Source: Gammaproteobacteria bacterium UBA3067 (GTDB lineage Bacteria > Pseudomonadota > Gammaproteobacteria > Pseudomonadales > UBA3067). From it: a stretch of 42,737 bases of DNA. The stretch spans positions 1 to 42,737 of the forward strand of contig DFBZ01000079.1 in NCBI GenBank assembly GCA_002366835.1, read 5' to 3'. The notes under the pieces are model-generated. The model had not been told where the DNA came from, did not search any database, and was given only the letters and a program-made list of their open reading frames with translations. Made by a program: the position numbers and the translations under genes. This document shows, one piece after another, positions 34,298-42,326 of the stretch; position 1 is the stretch's first letter, and each line of letters starts with the position of its first letter.

Positions 34298-35181
34298 TAG
34301 CAAGCTCCTTTGCTCAAATCATACCCTGGCGCTATGACAAGGTTTTCTACTCCATAAAGCGCCTGCCAATTCTTAAGCCATAAATGGAATTCAGCCCCTT
34401 CCAGGCTGTGATTCTCTGTACAGTCCACATTCCACCGCCTAAGCACATATCCTGCTGCGGCAGCGCGTACATTCACCTTGAGGGCCCCATCTTTCATCGC
34501 ATAATCCATCTCAACGGTTTCAGGATGGGGAAGGTTTGGATGCGGCACCAAAATCATTTCAACAATTCTGTTCCACTGTATGTCGGCCTCACTCAATTCG
34601 TGCTCTTTAGGCTCATCATCGACAATGACTGGATCGGCTATTCGCGTGACCACAAAATCGATGAAAGCCTGGCGATTGCGGTCGAAGGCACGTACATGCC
34701 AGCGCAGACCATTATCGAGCAACACAAAGGGAACTATTTCGCGCTCACTCAAGCCAGAGCCGATGGAGCGATACCGAATCTTCACCACCTTCTTGTGGTA
34801 GATTGCCCTTGTTAATACGGCTAGCACCGGCAGCAGTGGCCAATTAAGTTCTGCCGGTGTTTCACACCGGACCATAGGCTTATGACTACCTATGAAATCC
34901 TCTCCGAAACCCTGCGAAAGTGCTGCAAGCACTTGAGGCGGGGAGTATTCGAACAGAGGTATGAAAGACTCAGATTTGACGTAGGACTTCAGCTTGGTGT
35001 CGTAGTCCAGATTGGCGGGTGCCAACTCTCGATACAAAGTGATATCGCGCGTGGCTGCTGCCTCGCCGATTCCGAAACGGGCAACCAAATCGCTACGGCC
35101 AATTTCGCCCAGGAAGTAAGTGCGAAAGTCGATATGCGACAGGCGCTCTTTTTGCGCCTGACTGATGTTTGACAGTTCCAC
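34297..35181 (-). CDS. WYL-domain transcriptional regulator (BrxR/CapW-like)
   Basis: A 294-residue regulator heading the defence operon. The N-terminus is a helix-turn-helix (SDLVARFGIGEAAATRDITLYRELA). The middle holds the WYL domain (KVVKIRYRSIGSGLSEREIVPFVLL, then LRWHVRAFDRNRQAFIDFVVTRI), and a WCX-like C-terminal part follows. BrxR and CapW proteins of this build repress BREX and CBASS operons and respond to infection. Autoregulation is likely by analogy. The start is GTG, with GGGGAG about 9 bp before it. A good TATAAT and an inverted repeat lie upstream. Confidence 0.92.
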   Translation of the reverse strand: MELSNISQAQKERLSHIDFRTYFLGEIGRSDLVARFGIGEAAATRDITLYRELAPANLDYDTKLKSYVKSESFIPLFEYSPPQVLAALSQGFGEDFIGSHKPMVRCETPAELNWPLLPVLAVLTRAIYHKKVVKIRYRSIGSGLSEREIVPFVLLDNGLRWHVRAFDRNRQAFIDFVVTRIADPVIVDDEPKEHELSEADIQWNRIVEMILVPHPNLPHPETVEMDYAMKDGALKVNVRAAAAGYVLRRWNVDCTENHSLEGAEFHLWLKNWQALYGVENLVIAPGYDLSKGAC

Positions 35182-35260
35182 CTAACCTATCTCCCCTAAT
35201 CAAGGTAGAGGGCATTTTGCACTAATTTGACGCTACGTGGTAATGCTTTCGACCGTAACG

Positions 35261-35315
35261 ATTATATTGATCTTTTAACATAATCATTTTGACTAGTATA
35301 TTCTGCGGTCAGAAT
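35261..35315 (-). promoter_or_regulatory. Candidate promoter and operator of the WYL-led operon
   Basis: Read on the minus strand there is a perfect TATAAT at 35266-35261, about 80 bp before the WYL GTG, with only a weak -35. An inverted repeat ATTCTG-CGGT-CAGAAT lies at 35300-35315, upstream of the presumed -35. Placement suits autoregulation by the WYL protein, but binding is not shown. Confidence 0.4.
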
Positions 35316-35359
35316 TAGAGGTTGGCTTTGATTCGTACAATTTCCAGGAGTAGTTAACT

Positions 35360-35464
35360 ATGGTAACTACTCCCCCCAAAAAAAAAGGAGACGGTCACCG
35401 CAATGGCGCGGTTCGTGGTCGCTCTCAAACTAAAACCCCTTCAGGTCATAGGGTGGATATTTGA
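35360..35464 (+). CDS. Small basic protein, probably C-terminally truncated
   Basis: A 34-residue frame with AGGAG at 35346-35350, 9 bp before the ATG. MVTTPPKKKGDGHRNGAV followed by RGRSQ matches the start of a small gammaproteobacterial hypothetical family (GHR-GAV-RSQ pattern) that normally continues with a WVKRD-type segment to about 60 residues. Here the frame ends after HRVDI. It diverges from the WYL operon, and the truncation suggests a breakpoint near 35450. Function unknown. Confidence 0.6.
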   Translation: MVTTPPKKKGDGHRNGAVRGRSQTKTPSGHRVDI

Positions 35465-35963
35465 TAGGTTGAGGATTTACTTTTCAAGTACGCTGGCCCT
35501 TGATATTTGCAAGCTCAATATGAAGCTGTAGTGGTCAATCATTTTTTAATATTTCTATTGAAGACCTTTTATTGCTCCGGCAGCAGAAAATAACTGGCAT
35601 CGCGCAACTGCTATCGAAGTATCGAAGGGGGCGGAGTAATTGATGCTTCAGGCTAATCTGTTTAGACTGCCTTAAAATAGGTTAAAGTGGAAAACAAACT
35701 CCTCAACCCCATACCCTCCTGTTTTTATCTCCCGGAAAGAAATCATGGCTCAGTGAACAAAAATCCAAAAAGGCAAGTCCTTATTGAACAACAGCGCACG
35801 CCAGGAACAAACATCAAAATCTTCTGTCAGGCTTGCGGCCTAAGCGAAGGCTGTTTTCAGTATTAAATCATCCTTCCGGCTGTACATCGAAAACCACGAC
35901 TAAAGACCATCTTTAACGACATATATTAATGTTGATGATAATTATCAATATTCATATAGGACG
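35465..35963. other. 499-bp gene-free stretch before the second integrase
   Basis: No gene is supported. A perfect 12-bp palindrome TGATAATTATCA lies at 35936-35947, just before the integrase ribosome site; it could be an integrase or excisionase operator, or a partial Fur-like box. The attachment site of the second integrase is expected here, but no tRNA fragment is recognisable. Confidence 0.5.
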
Positions 35964-35969
35964 ATGGTC

Positions 35970-37169
35970 ATGCAGAAGAAATTCAAATTTACTAATGCAA
36001 AACTAAAAGCTATTGCTGCCCATGACAAAAACTCTGCATCAACAGAGTTAGAATTAACCGACGACAGTGATGTGTCAGGTTTAAAACTATTGGTCGGTAA
36101 ATCCGGTAGCAAACGCTTCTTATTACGTTACACCTTTCAATCCAGAAAACGTTCTATATCCATTGGCAAGTTTGGTGACATTGATGTGATCACTGCACGT
36201 AAGATAGCGCGTAAGTATCACGCTATGATTGCGGAAGGCATTGACCCTAAGGTTGAAAAAGACAGCTATAAGACCATGCCGACGATCGCAGCGTTTTTTT
36301 ATAATACCTATCTGCCAGTGATAAAAGAGAGGAAGCGTTCTTGGGATAAGGACTTGCAGCGTTTCAGATATTTTATTGAGCCGCACCTAGGGAGTACGCG
36401 CTTTCAGGATTTAACCTCTATGGACGTGTTGCAGTTACAGCAGAATATCGCCAATACAAAGTATATGAAACGATACTATGCGCCGAGCACCAATAATCGA
36501 GCGATAGCCATTCTCAAAACCATGTCGAATTATGCACTGAAGATGGGGGTGATCAGCAACAATGTGGCCTTGCCAGTGAGTTTGCTGAAGGAAAACAATA
36601 TTCGAGAACGCTTTTTTGATATTGAGCAGACGAAGAAGATTATTGCTGCTGCGCTACAGTATAAAAACAGGTATATCGGAGCAGGGATAGCGATGTTGTA
36701 CCTTACCGGCAATCGTCGCTCTGAAATCTTCAACTTGAAATGGGGAGATTTGGATAGAGATCGACATACTGTTTATGTACCAGATAGTAAAAACGGGCAG
36801 CCTTTTACGATCTACTTATCTGATCAAGCATTCAATATCATCAGCACTTTGCCTCCCGTTGTCGGTAACGCATATATCTTCGCGGGGAGGGTAAAGGGAA
36901 AGCCTATCAGCTCAGTTCGGACGGCCTATCGTGTGATTTTGGAAAACGCAGGGGTGACGGATTTTGAAGGTGTCTGCTTTCATACCGCAAGACATACTGT
37001 TGCAAGCAATATGATCTCATCAGGGAAGTTCTCACAGGTGCATGTGAAACAACAGCTGGCTCATCGGTCTATCCAGTCGAGTGAACGTTATATTAAGCAT
37101 ACTCCTGCCAGCGCAAGGAATATCAGTCAGGGATTTGCAGACTTAATGGATGATCCTCAACCCCCATAA
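35970..37169 (+). CDS. Tyrosine integrase, second element
   Basis: A 399-residue recombinase. The N-terminal arm-binding part (LKLLVGKSGSKRFLLRYTF, SIGKFGDIDVITARKIA) is P4-like. Catalytic residues are in LTGNRRSEIFNLKWGD (Arg), FHTARHTVAS (His, Arg), QLAHRSIQSS (His) and ERYIKH (Tyr). ATG 35970 is preferred to ATG 35964 because AGGA at 35958-35961 is then 8 bp away rather than 2. A strong terminator follows. It faces away from the defence operon and probably mobilises DNA to its right. Confidence 0.93.
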   Translation: MQKKFKFTNAKLKAIAAHDKNSASTELELTDDSDVSGLKLLVGKSGSKRFLLRYTFQSRKRSISIGKFGDIDVITARKIARKYHAMIAEGIDPKVEKDSYKTMPTIAAFFYNTYLPVIKERKRSWDKDLQRFRYFIEPHLGSTRFQDLTSMDVLQLQQNIANTKYMKRYYAPSTNNRAIAILKTMSNYALKMGVISNNVALPVSLLKENNIRERFFDIEQTKKIIAAALQYKNRYIGAGIAMLYLTGNRRSEIFNLKWGDLDRDRHTVYVPDSKNGQPFTIYLSDQAFNIISTLPPVVGNAYIFAGRVKGKPISSVRTAYRVILENAGVTDFEGVCFHTARHTVASNMISSGKFSQVHVKQQLAHRSIQSSERYIKHTPASARNISQGFADLMDDPQPP

Positions 37170-37204
37170 AATACCCCCGTAGATAGTCACCATAGAGCAT
37201 ACAA

Positions 37205-37239
37205 AAGCCAGCCCTTCATATCGAGGGGCTGGCTTTTTT
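37205..37239 (+). terminator. Rho-independent terminator after the second integrase
   Basis: Stem AAGCCAGCCC (37205-37214) pairs with GGGCTGGCTT (37226-37235) and runs into a T-tract. It lies 36 bp after the integrase stop. Confidence 0.92.
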
Positions 37240-37259
37240 CATTTTAGGAGGTCGTTATT

Positions 37260-37607
37260 ATGCAAGTCATTCATCACTGGCCAGAAATTCACGAGTTAAA
37301 ACTCCCCAATTCAGTTGCTAAGGAGGTGTGGCGACAACTGCTTGAACCTTTTGAAACGGAAGAGGCCGCCAAGGCGTTTTGGCAGGAAGCCCCATCGACA
37401 TTTATCGTTTTGGAGAGTGGCGATAGGCTGAGTCACCTGGAAAACAGTGACGCATGGCAGGCTATAGAGTTCGCCATCACCTACGCCGAATACACCGAGG
37501 TCTTGAGCTTAGGCTACCGGCTTAATCTAGCCATTTTTAATGACTCTGGTAGTGGTGTCTATTTGGTCATCCCACCCGAGTTATATCAAACGCTAAAAAA
37601 AAGCTAA
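37260..37607 (+). CDS. Unrecognised 115-aa soluble protein
   Basis: An acidic, soluble 115-residue protein with a near-perfect AGGAGGT 8 bp before the ATG. Trp-rich N-terminal part (HHWPEIHELKLPN, EVWRQLL), and a C-terminal beta-rich part with NDSGSGVYLVIPPELY. I do not recognise the family. It starts 20 bp after the integrase terminator and leads a three-gene cargo set (next gene 13 bp away). Confidence 0.75.
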   Translation: MQVIHHWPEIHELKLPNSVAKEVWRQLLEPFETEEAAKAFWQEAPSTFIVLESGDRLSHLENSDAWQAIEFAITYAEYTEVLSLGYRLNLAIFNDSGSGVYLVIPPELYQTLKKS

Positions 37608-37620
37608 CAGGAGAAACAGC

Positions 37621-38136
37621 ATGGTACGTAAAGCAAGCACAGCCAGTAAAAAGAGCACCAGTGATGGCGATAAAGGTGAGGTTAATACAATTAAAAAAAC
37701 TGCCACAACTGCCACAACTGCCATTGCGCCTGAGCAGAATGTTTTTACGATATTGGTCACAGGGGAGGCCAGTAAAATAGGTCAAAAGTCTGAAGGGAAG
37801 ATTGGCTATGAGTTGATTAAGGACAAAGAGGGCGCTTTGTATCTTCGTCTGACATCAAACAGTAGTAGCGGTAACTTTTGTAAGACACCCGTGCTGTTGC
37901 AGGACGTTATTGATCTATTACAGCGGCAGTTGGCGGATAGGGCGTTTAATTCAAAAATTCTCTCTAGCGCCTTTCAGGGCAAGGGCAGTAAAAGTGCCAA
38001 CAACACGTCATTTCTTATGGCGGTGTTGCGTTCAAAAGAGGTGGCATTAACAAAGGCAGATGTTGTTAGGCCACTCACATCACGGCTAAGCCCTGACTTT
38101 GCAGAGCGTGTGAAACAGTTGTTGGCATTAGCCTAG
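37621..38136 (+). CDS. Unrecognised 171-aa mobile-element protein
   Basis: A 171-residue protein. The N-terminal 35 residues are low complexity (Lys, Ser, Thr) and include a 9-bp tandem DNA repeat (ACTGCCACA) that encodes repeated Ala-Thr-Thr. The body has a beta-rich strand set (GKIGYELIKDKEGALYLRLTSN) and a helical C-terminus. Similar proteins are seen beside integrases in gammaproteobacterial elements, but I know no function. CAGGAG precedes the ATG. It is 13 bp after the 115-aa gene, so probably co-transcribed. Confidence 0.75.
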   Translation: MVRKASTASKKSTSDGDKGEVNTIKKTATTATTAIAPEQNVFTILVTGEASKIGQKSEGKIGYELIKDKEGALYLRLTSNSSSGNFCKTPVLLQDVIDLLQRQLADRAFNSKILSSAFQGKGSKSANNTSFLMAVLRSKEVALTKADVVRPLTSRLSPDFAERVKQLLALA

Positions 38137-38305
38137 TTGTTGGTCATTGCGCTTTGTCGGATATAGCGGATCGATACTGTTAAATAAAAACATCATCCTC
38201 TCGTGCTCGACAAAGCATTATATCGTTAGTGCTGCGACTGTTTTGGGGACACCATTATGTTCCTTAAACAGCGACGGACGGGGGTGCTACCTAGGAAGTT
38301 TTAGT

Positions 38306-38731
38306 ATGCCAATTAATTTGGATCTCAATAATATGCCGTTCGAGTTATCAGAGGGGTTTTTAGCCCTTTTAAACAGAGAAATTGAACAGTTAGCAAGTCT
38401 ATCAGGAGGCGAAAATGAAATTGTATTTTCTTTTAGAGATATACACTACAGTGCTGAGACAGGGGGTTACCATCCCGTTGAAATCCGTTGGGTTAAGGAA
38501 CAAGGGTTCTGGTGTTTTGACTATATCACTGACTTTAGTTTCGTGGGCTCTGGGCACGATGCTGAGCTTACAAAAGAAATTGATTTTGATTTCACACAGG
38601 GGAGTGGGTTTCATCTTTATACAGGTGAGCATGCATTGAGAAGTCTCGACGACCTGTTTGAAATCTGGCAGGCCAACTTTGTCGATTATTACCACTCGGG
38701 TGTATTCCAGACAAAGGTCTCAGCCAGCTAG
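38306..38731 (+). CDS. DUF2787 family protein
   Basis: A 141-residue protein. SFRDIHYSAETGGYHPVEI, WCFDYITDFSF and ELTKEIDFDF, and the C-terminal FVDYYHSGVFQTKV, are the family hallmarks. DUF2787 proteins are common in Vibrio and relatives on mobile elements; the function is unknown. The frame opens earlier (38147), but ATG 38306 has TAGGAAG upstream and fits the family start. Confidence 0.88.
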   Translation: MPINLDLNNMPFELSEGFLALLNREIEQLASLSGGENEIVFSFRDIHYSAETGGYHPVEIRWVKEQGFWCFDYITDFSFVGSGHDAELTKEIDFDFTQGSGFHLYTGEHALRSLDDLFEIWQANFVDYYHSGVFQTKVSAS

Positions 38732-38932
38732 AAAAAAGCGGAAAACGACTCGGAAAAGTAAAGGTATGGACCGGAAAGCCCGCTGCGGTGTTACGTGTAA
38801 GCCTGCCTACCGGTTTGTGCCGTTGACAGTTAAGGGCTGATGGCAGACAAGTAGGATGATGGGGTAAAGGGCCTAGGTACCCTAAATCCCCTGCGTTCAT
38901 ATTGATTGTATGGGGTGAGTTTTTTATATGAA

Positions 38933-39286
38933 ATGGCGGTTGGATGGCGGTTGGAACGTGCTGTTTTTTACTAAGGGTTAGGTGGCCGTAGCTTAGTGTT
39001 CCTTGAGGTTTTAGATCTTCGATAGTATTTTTTTTTGCGGTTGGGCGGTTGGGCGGTTATTGTGCGTAACTTTTTTTTGGGGTATTAGTACACACTATCC
39101 CATAGGAGGTGTTTAATATTACTTCTTTTTTTATTTTTTATAAAAAAAAGCGCAACATCCGCCAATCAGCCATTTTTTCTTTTCCTGAAAAGCAATAAGG
39201 GGCAACGATCATTGCCCCTTATTGCTTTTTTTTAAATGATGAACACAATGGCGCTTTATCCGTTTTTTATGGCGCTTCTGGCGCTT
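38933..39286. other. Candidate replication origin with iteron-like repeats
   Basis: The 611-bp gene-free stretch 38732-39342 holds clustered short direct repeats: ATGGCGGTTGG twice in tandem (38933-38954), GCGGTTGG two and a half times in tandem (39037-39058), and TGGCGCTT at 39249, 39270 and 39279, with a fourth copy at 39382 just inside the helicase gene. Between them is a very AT-rich tract with poly-T and poly-A runs (39110-39150). The block directly follows the 3' end of the primase/helicase gene, as the origins of several phage satellites do. Origin function is inferred. Confidence 0.5.
39188..39234. terminator. Strong bidirectional hairpin terminator
   Basis: An 18-bp perfect stem (39188-39205 with 39212-39229, core AGCAATAAGGGGCAA) has a 6-nt loop, flanked by T-runs on the plus strand and A-rich ends that allow termination on the minus strand too. 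It would stop the leftward primase/helicase transcript. Confidence 0.85.
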
Positions 39287-39306
39287 TCATGTTCCGATGA
39301 TAGGAG

Positions 39307-39335
39307 AAAGGTTTTTCTATCATAGAAAAACCTTT
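39307..39335. repeat. Long inverted repeat after the helicase gene
   Basis: Perfect 14-bp arms (AAAGGTTTTTCTAT / ATAGAAAAACCTTT) are separated by a single C, 7 bp beyond the helicase stop. It has no classical T-run directly after it. It could be a terminator-like hairpin or a protein-binding palindrome of the putative origin. Confidence 0.75.
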
Positions 39336-39342
39336 GATCCAC

Positions 39343-41253
39343 TTATAATCCGTTAGGTTCATCTCTATTTTTAAAAACATTTGGCGCTTTATTATCCCCA
39401 AAGGAAATGCCTCCTTCACCACCCTTCACCGCCGAATTTCTAATGTGATACTGACGACTCCCGGATTTTTTCTGATTAATCTCTATACCAACCACCCTAA
39501 AGCTAGGCTTCAATCTCTTTATTTCACCGTGTAAGCTTTTTGGGGATAAAGAGCTAGAGCCATAAGCATCCCCCATTCGCCGTTGCAGCTCCTTGCAGAG
39601 TGCGGTAGGTGCACCGGTGTAGGATGCTCGGTCAGACATTAGCGCCCTGATTCCCACGCCGATAGGGCTTGCTTCTATTGCATCTTCCTTTGACTCCTCC
39701 TGGTTAGCCTTAAACGCTTTACTAAAGTTTCCTTCCATACCTAGATCACGTTCACAGGCTGCAGCCCACTCAACGACACTCGCCATCCTCGGTTTCTCAT
39801 CAATCTCAACGCTATCCTGGTGCTTTAGCCCAGAGACTATGCCATCAAGTATTCCCGTAAAAATGAAAGGGAGGTCTTCCTCAAATTCCATCCAATATTC
39901 CTTTTCACTCCGCCGTTCGGAGGGCTGAATCACGGGGAGTTCGAGGATAATGCTGCGTTCCGCCAAATCAGGACGCGTGGCAATATCAGAGATGCCATTA
40001 ACGATAATTGGATTCTGTGTTTGGAGTAATATCTGATCGGAATCTGAGTATAACTTCCGCTTATTGAACGCTGCCCCAGTGCATATGCGACATAAGCCAT
40101 CCGCCAAATCTGGTTTAACGCCACTGAGGTTGTCTAGCGCTACAAGGTAGCAATTAATCGCTGAGATAAATAACTCCTCAGCGTTCTTCGGGGGGCTTCT
40201 CAGTGGCGCAGAAGAGGGGTCAACAAGTAAACGCAACAGTTTACTAACGGTGCTCTTTCCCGTCCCTTGCTCCCCCTGGAGGATTAAAATTGGAAAAGGC
40301 TTAACACCTGCCACCGTACAAAAAAGCCAACCGTACAGTAAGGAGAGGTCGCCTTGAGATAAATTTATGTATTTGCGTAGTAGTGTGATGTCCCCCCGTT
40401 CTGCGAGTTCTGGCAAGCCCTCCATTCCAGTCTTTCGCAAAAACCTTGTGCCTACGCTGGTTTTTAATTTATAACCGTTTTTATCGATTTCAATATATGG
40501 ATTTTCATCAGTACACCGATCGATGATTACGGTATCAACCTGATTATCTACCCGAATGTGTACTTCCATTTTTTTCTTTTCAAATTTTGCTATTGAGGTG
40601 AGGGTGCCGGCAGCATCTTTAACCGAAGAAGCATTAACGGTAGTTCCGTTTAACTGGTAAACCGTATACGCAAGATATTCAGAAAAACAATTTGAATTTA
40701 TTTGAACGACACACTTACTAGCCGCCCGCTCTATCACAGCATAGGCCTCATTTACACTGTTATGAAATAGCTCAAGCTTGCACCCGATCTCAGTCATCAT
40801 CTGTGTAGGGGATTTTTTTCCATTATTCCCGTCATTAAGGTCTATCACGGGCTTTACAGAGATAGGCAATGTAACCGGTTTCTTGTCACTTTTTTCCCTC
40901 CCATTTTTAGTAGATGGAGAACGGTAGAACCCCTTCTGCCCGCAAGATGCGCAGAAAATGAACAAATCCCCTGACTGTTTCTTGTCGATAAAGGCTGAAG
41001 GAGACTCATCGACATGGTCTGGAGATGGACAATGAATGGTCTGCTTCCCACCTATTTCCATCTTCGCATGAAGTTTTTCCAGCGTGCTAGTTTTTCCCTC
41101 GCTGCTAACTATTTTGGTATGTCCATCAAACGTGATGTATCGGGCCTTAGTGGTTTTTTTTTGTGGCGCATTTCCTCCAGGCTCTTCCCTTTTGTCCTTG
41201 GATTGCGGCTTCAGATCCATAATATTGAATGGCTTTTTTGTAGAGTTGGTCAT
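39343..41253 (-). CDS. Zinc-finger primase/SF3-like replicative helicase of a mobile element
   Basis: A 636-residue protein. Near residues 75-110 is a primase-type zinc finger (CPSPDHVDESPSAF, then FCASCGQKGF). The C-terminal ATPase has Walker A LILQGEQGTGKSTVSKLL, an acidic Walker-B-like YLVALDNLSGVK and sensor region PIIVNGISDIATRPDLAERS, the pattern of phage/satellite helicases. ATG 41253 is chosen because it overlaps the upstream primase stop (TAATG) and has AGGTGG before it; the frame itself opens 20 codons earlier. It would open the element's origin and act with the upstream primase. Confidence 0.85.
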   Translation of the reverse strand: MTNSTKKPFNIMDLKPQSKDKREEPGGNAPQKKTTKARYITFDGHTKIVSSEGKTSTLEKLHAKMEIGGKQTIHCPSPDHVDESPSAFIDKKQSGDLFIFCASCGQKGFYRSPSTKNGREKSDKKPVTLPISVKPVIDLNDGNNGKKSPTQMMTEIGCKLELFHNSVNEAYAVIERAASKCVVQINSNCFSEYLAYTVYQLNGTTVNASSVKDAAGTLTSIAKFEKKKMEVHIRVDNQVDTVIIDRCTDENPYIEIDKNGYKLKTSVGTRFLRKTGMEGLPELAERGDITLLRKYINLSQGDLSLLYGWLFCTVAGVKPFPILILQGEQGTGKSTVSKLLRLLVDPSSAPLRSPPKNAEELFISAINCYLVALDNLSGVKPDLADGLCRICTGAAFNKRKLYSDSDQILLQTQNPIIVNGISDIATRPDLAERSIILELPVIQPSERRSEKEYWMEFEEDLPFIFTGILDGIVSGLKHQDSVEIDEKPRMASVVEWAAACERDLGMEGNFSKAFKANQEESKEDAIEASPIGVGIRALMSDRASYTGAPTALCKELQRRMGDAYGSSSLSPKSLHGEIKRLKPSFRVVGIEINQKKSGSRQYHIRNSAVKGGEGGISFGDNKAPNVFKNRDEPNGL

Positions 41254-41744
41254 TATGAGTACCACCTTTCTTGTTGAGGATTTCCGTAGTAAAATCGAGC
41301 TCCGTCCTTGCACGATGGATCACCATCGAATTTATCTATCAAATTTTTTGTGACTTCCCTGTACGTGTCTAAGTCTGTGATTGGCTCTTCGAGCGCGATA
41401 ATTACGTGGTAGTAATCAGCAGGCTCTATTTCCTTGCCTAGCGCGCCAGTATCAGTCACCTTATGTTCACTCATGTGACTTTTACTTGTTACAATCAACA
41501 CGTTTTCTGTAGTTTCGAATGCGCCTTTCATTTCACCAACAGGCACTGTTCCGTCGATATCGAGGATCAAACTATTGGCGCAGACGAAGTTCGCTGCCTT
41601 CCGGATTCCATCCCTCCAAATAATATTGCTGTAGTTGCTGGTTGCAGTAATTTCATGCATTTGAGAGAAAGGAATGCTCTCAGTAGTAAACTTAGTTGAT
41701 GCAGTGGCTGGTAATAAGCCCGTTCTTGATATATTTATTTTCAT
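41253..41744 (-). CDS. Archaeo-eukaryotic primase (prim-pol)-like protein
   Basis: A 163-residue protein. The pattern WRDGIRKAANFV, SLILDIDGTVP (paired Asp metal ligands), a TSKSHMSEH/YYHVIIALEEPI histidine region, and DGARFYYGNPQQ resembles small AEP primases of mobile elements. It is shorter than most, and in related elements this domain is often joined to the zinc-finger helicase; here the two are separate, overlapping genes. The assignment is by motif only. Confidence 0.7.
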   Translation of the reverse strand: MKINISRTGLLPATASTKFTTESIPFSQMHEITATSNYSNIIWRDGIRKAANFVCANSLILDIDGTVPVGEMKGAFETTENVLIVTSKSHMSEHKVTDTGALGKEIEPADYYHVIIALEEPITDLDTYREVTKNLIDKFDGDPSCKDGARFYYGNPQQERWYS

Positions 41745-42059
41745 TTTAGATACCTATTATTTATAAAAATATTTTGTGTACAGTCCAGCGGACTGCTCTT
41801 ATCTGATAGTTTTAAGTCACCATCTCCCACCTCGGATGCGGTTCTTTTTTTGCTTCAGAAAATGTAGTTTCCCCCATCGGGTGAAAAATAGGTTCTTTAG
41901 TCGGATTTTTCTGGCGAAGGTTTTCGAAGAACAAATTTGAAGAGATGGGAAAGCAGTGCCTGACGACACATCAGGCACTGATCATTTTTTTACTTCTCAA
42001 TAATTTACAAAAATATATTTTGTGACGTCCGTTCAATCGGCTTTATCTCCCAGTTTTTT
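41745..42059. other. 315-bp stretch with imperfect duplicated motif and hairpin
   Basis: A hairpin (CAGTGCCTGA 41954-41963 with TCAGGCACTG 41971-41980) is followed on the plus strand by ATCA and seven T. Two related segments flank the stretch: 41761-41813 and 42004-42060 both read TTTA(T/C)AAAAATAT...TTTTGTG, then GTCC, then TTATCT and AGTTTT. The left copy contains AGTCC-AGC-GGACT and forms the upstream region of the primase gene. No gene is seen. Confidence 0.55.
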
Positions 42060-42326
42060 TCAAGTTTTTATATTTACCTCCGAAAAAATAAATGATGGAG
42101 GAGCGCTGTTGTTTTCGTTACTTGCCTTAAAACGCGCCTCTATCCATGCAGTAACGTCTACTTCACGCCAGCGAACAGGTGCATTTCGTGCTGTACCAAG
42201 TTTTAAAAAGGGCGGTACTGCGCTGGGATTTACAGAAACATTTTTTCGTAAGGTCGATACTGGGATAGCCAACATTTCGGCTACATCTTTAGCTATTAGA
42301 AGGGGCGCGCTGTTATCTGTACTCAT
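42060..42326 (-). CDS. AlpA-like excisionase / regulator
   Basis: An 88-residue protein with a MerR-like winged helix: LLIAKDVAEMLAIPVSTLRK, PPFLKLGTARNAPVRWRE and VTAWIEARF. AlpA/Xis-type proteins direct excision and activate element genes. It overlaps the integrase gene by 4 bp (ATGA), so integrase and excisionase are translationally coupled. Confidence 0.85.
   Translation of the reverse strand: MSTDNSAPLLIAKDVAEMLAIPVSTLRKNVSVNPSAVPPFLKLGTARNAPVRWREVDVTAWIEARFKASNENNSAPPSFIFSEVNIKT

Noticed and set aside
35936..35954. Fur box upstream of the second integrase
   Set aside because: Only a 12-bp palindrome with partial hexamer match, and no iron-related gene nearby; an integrase or AT-rich chance palindrome is as likely.
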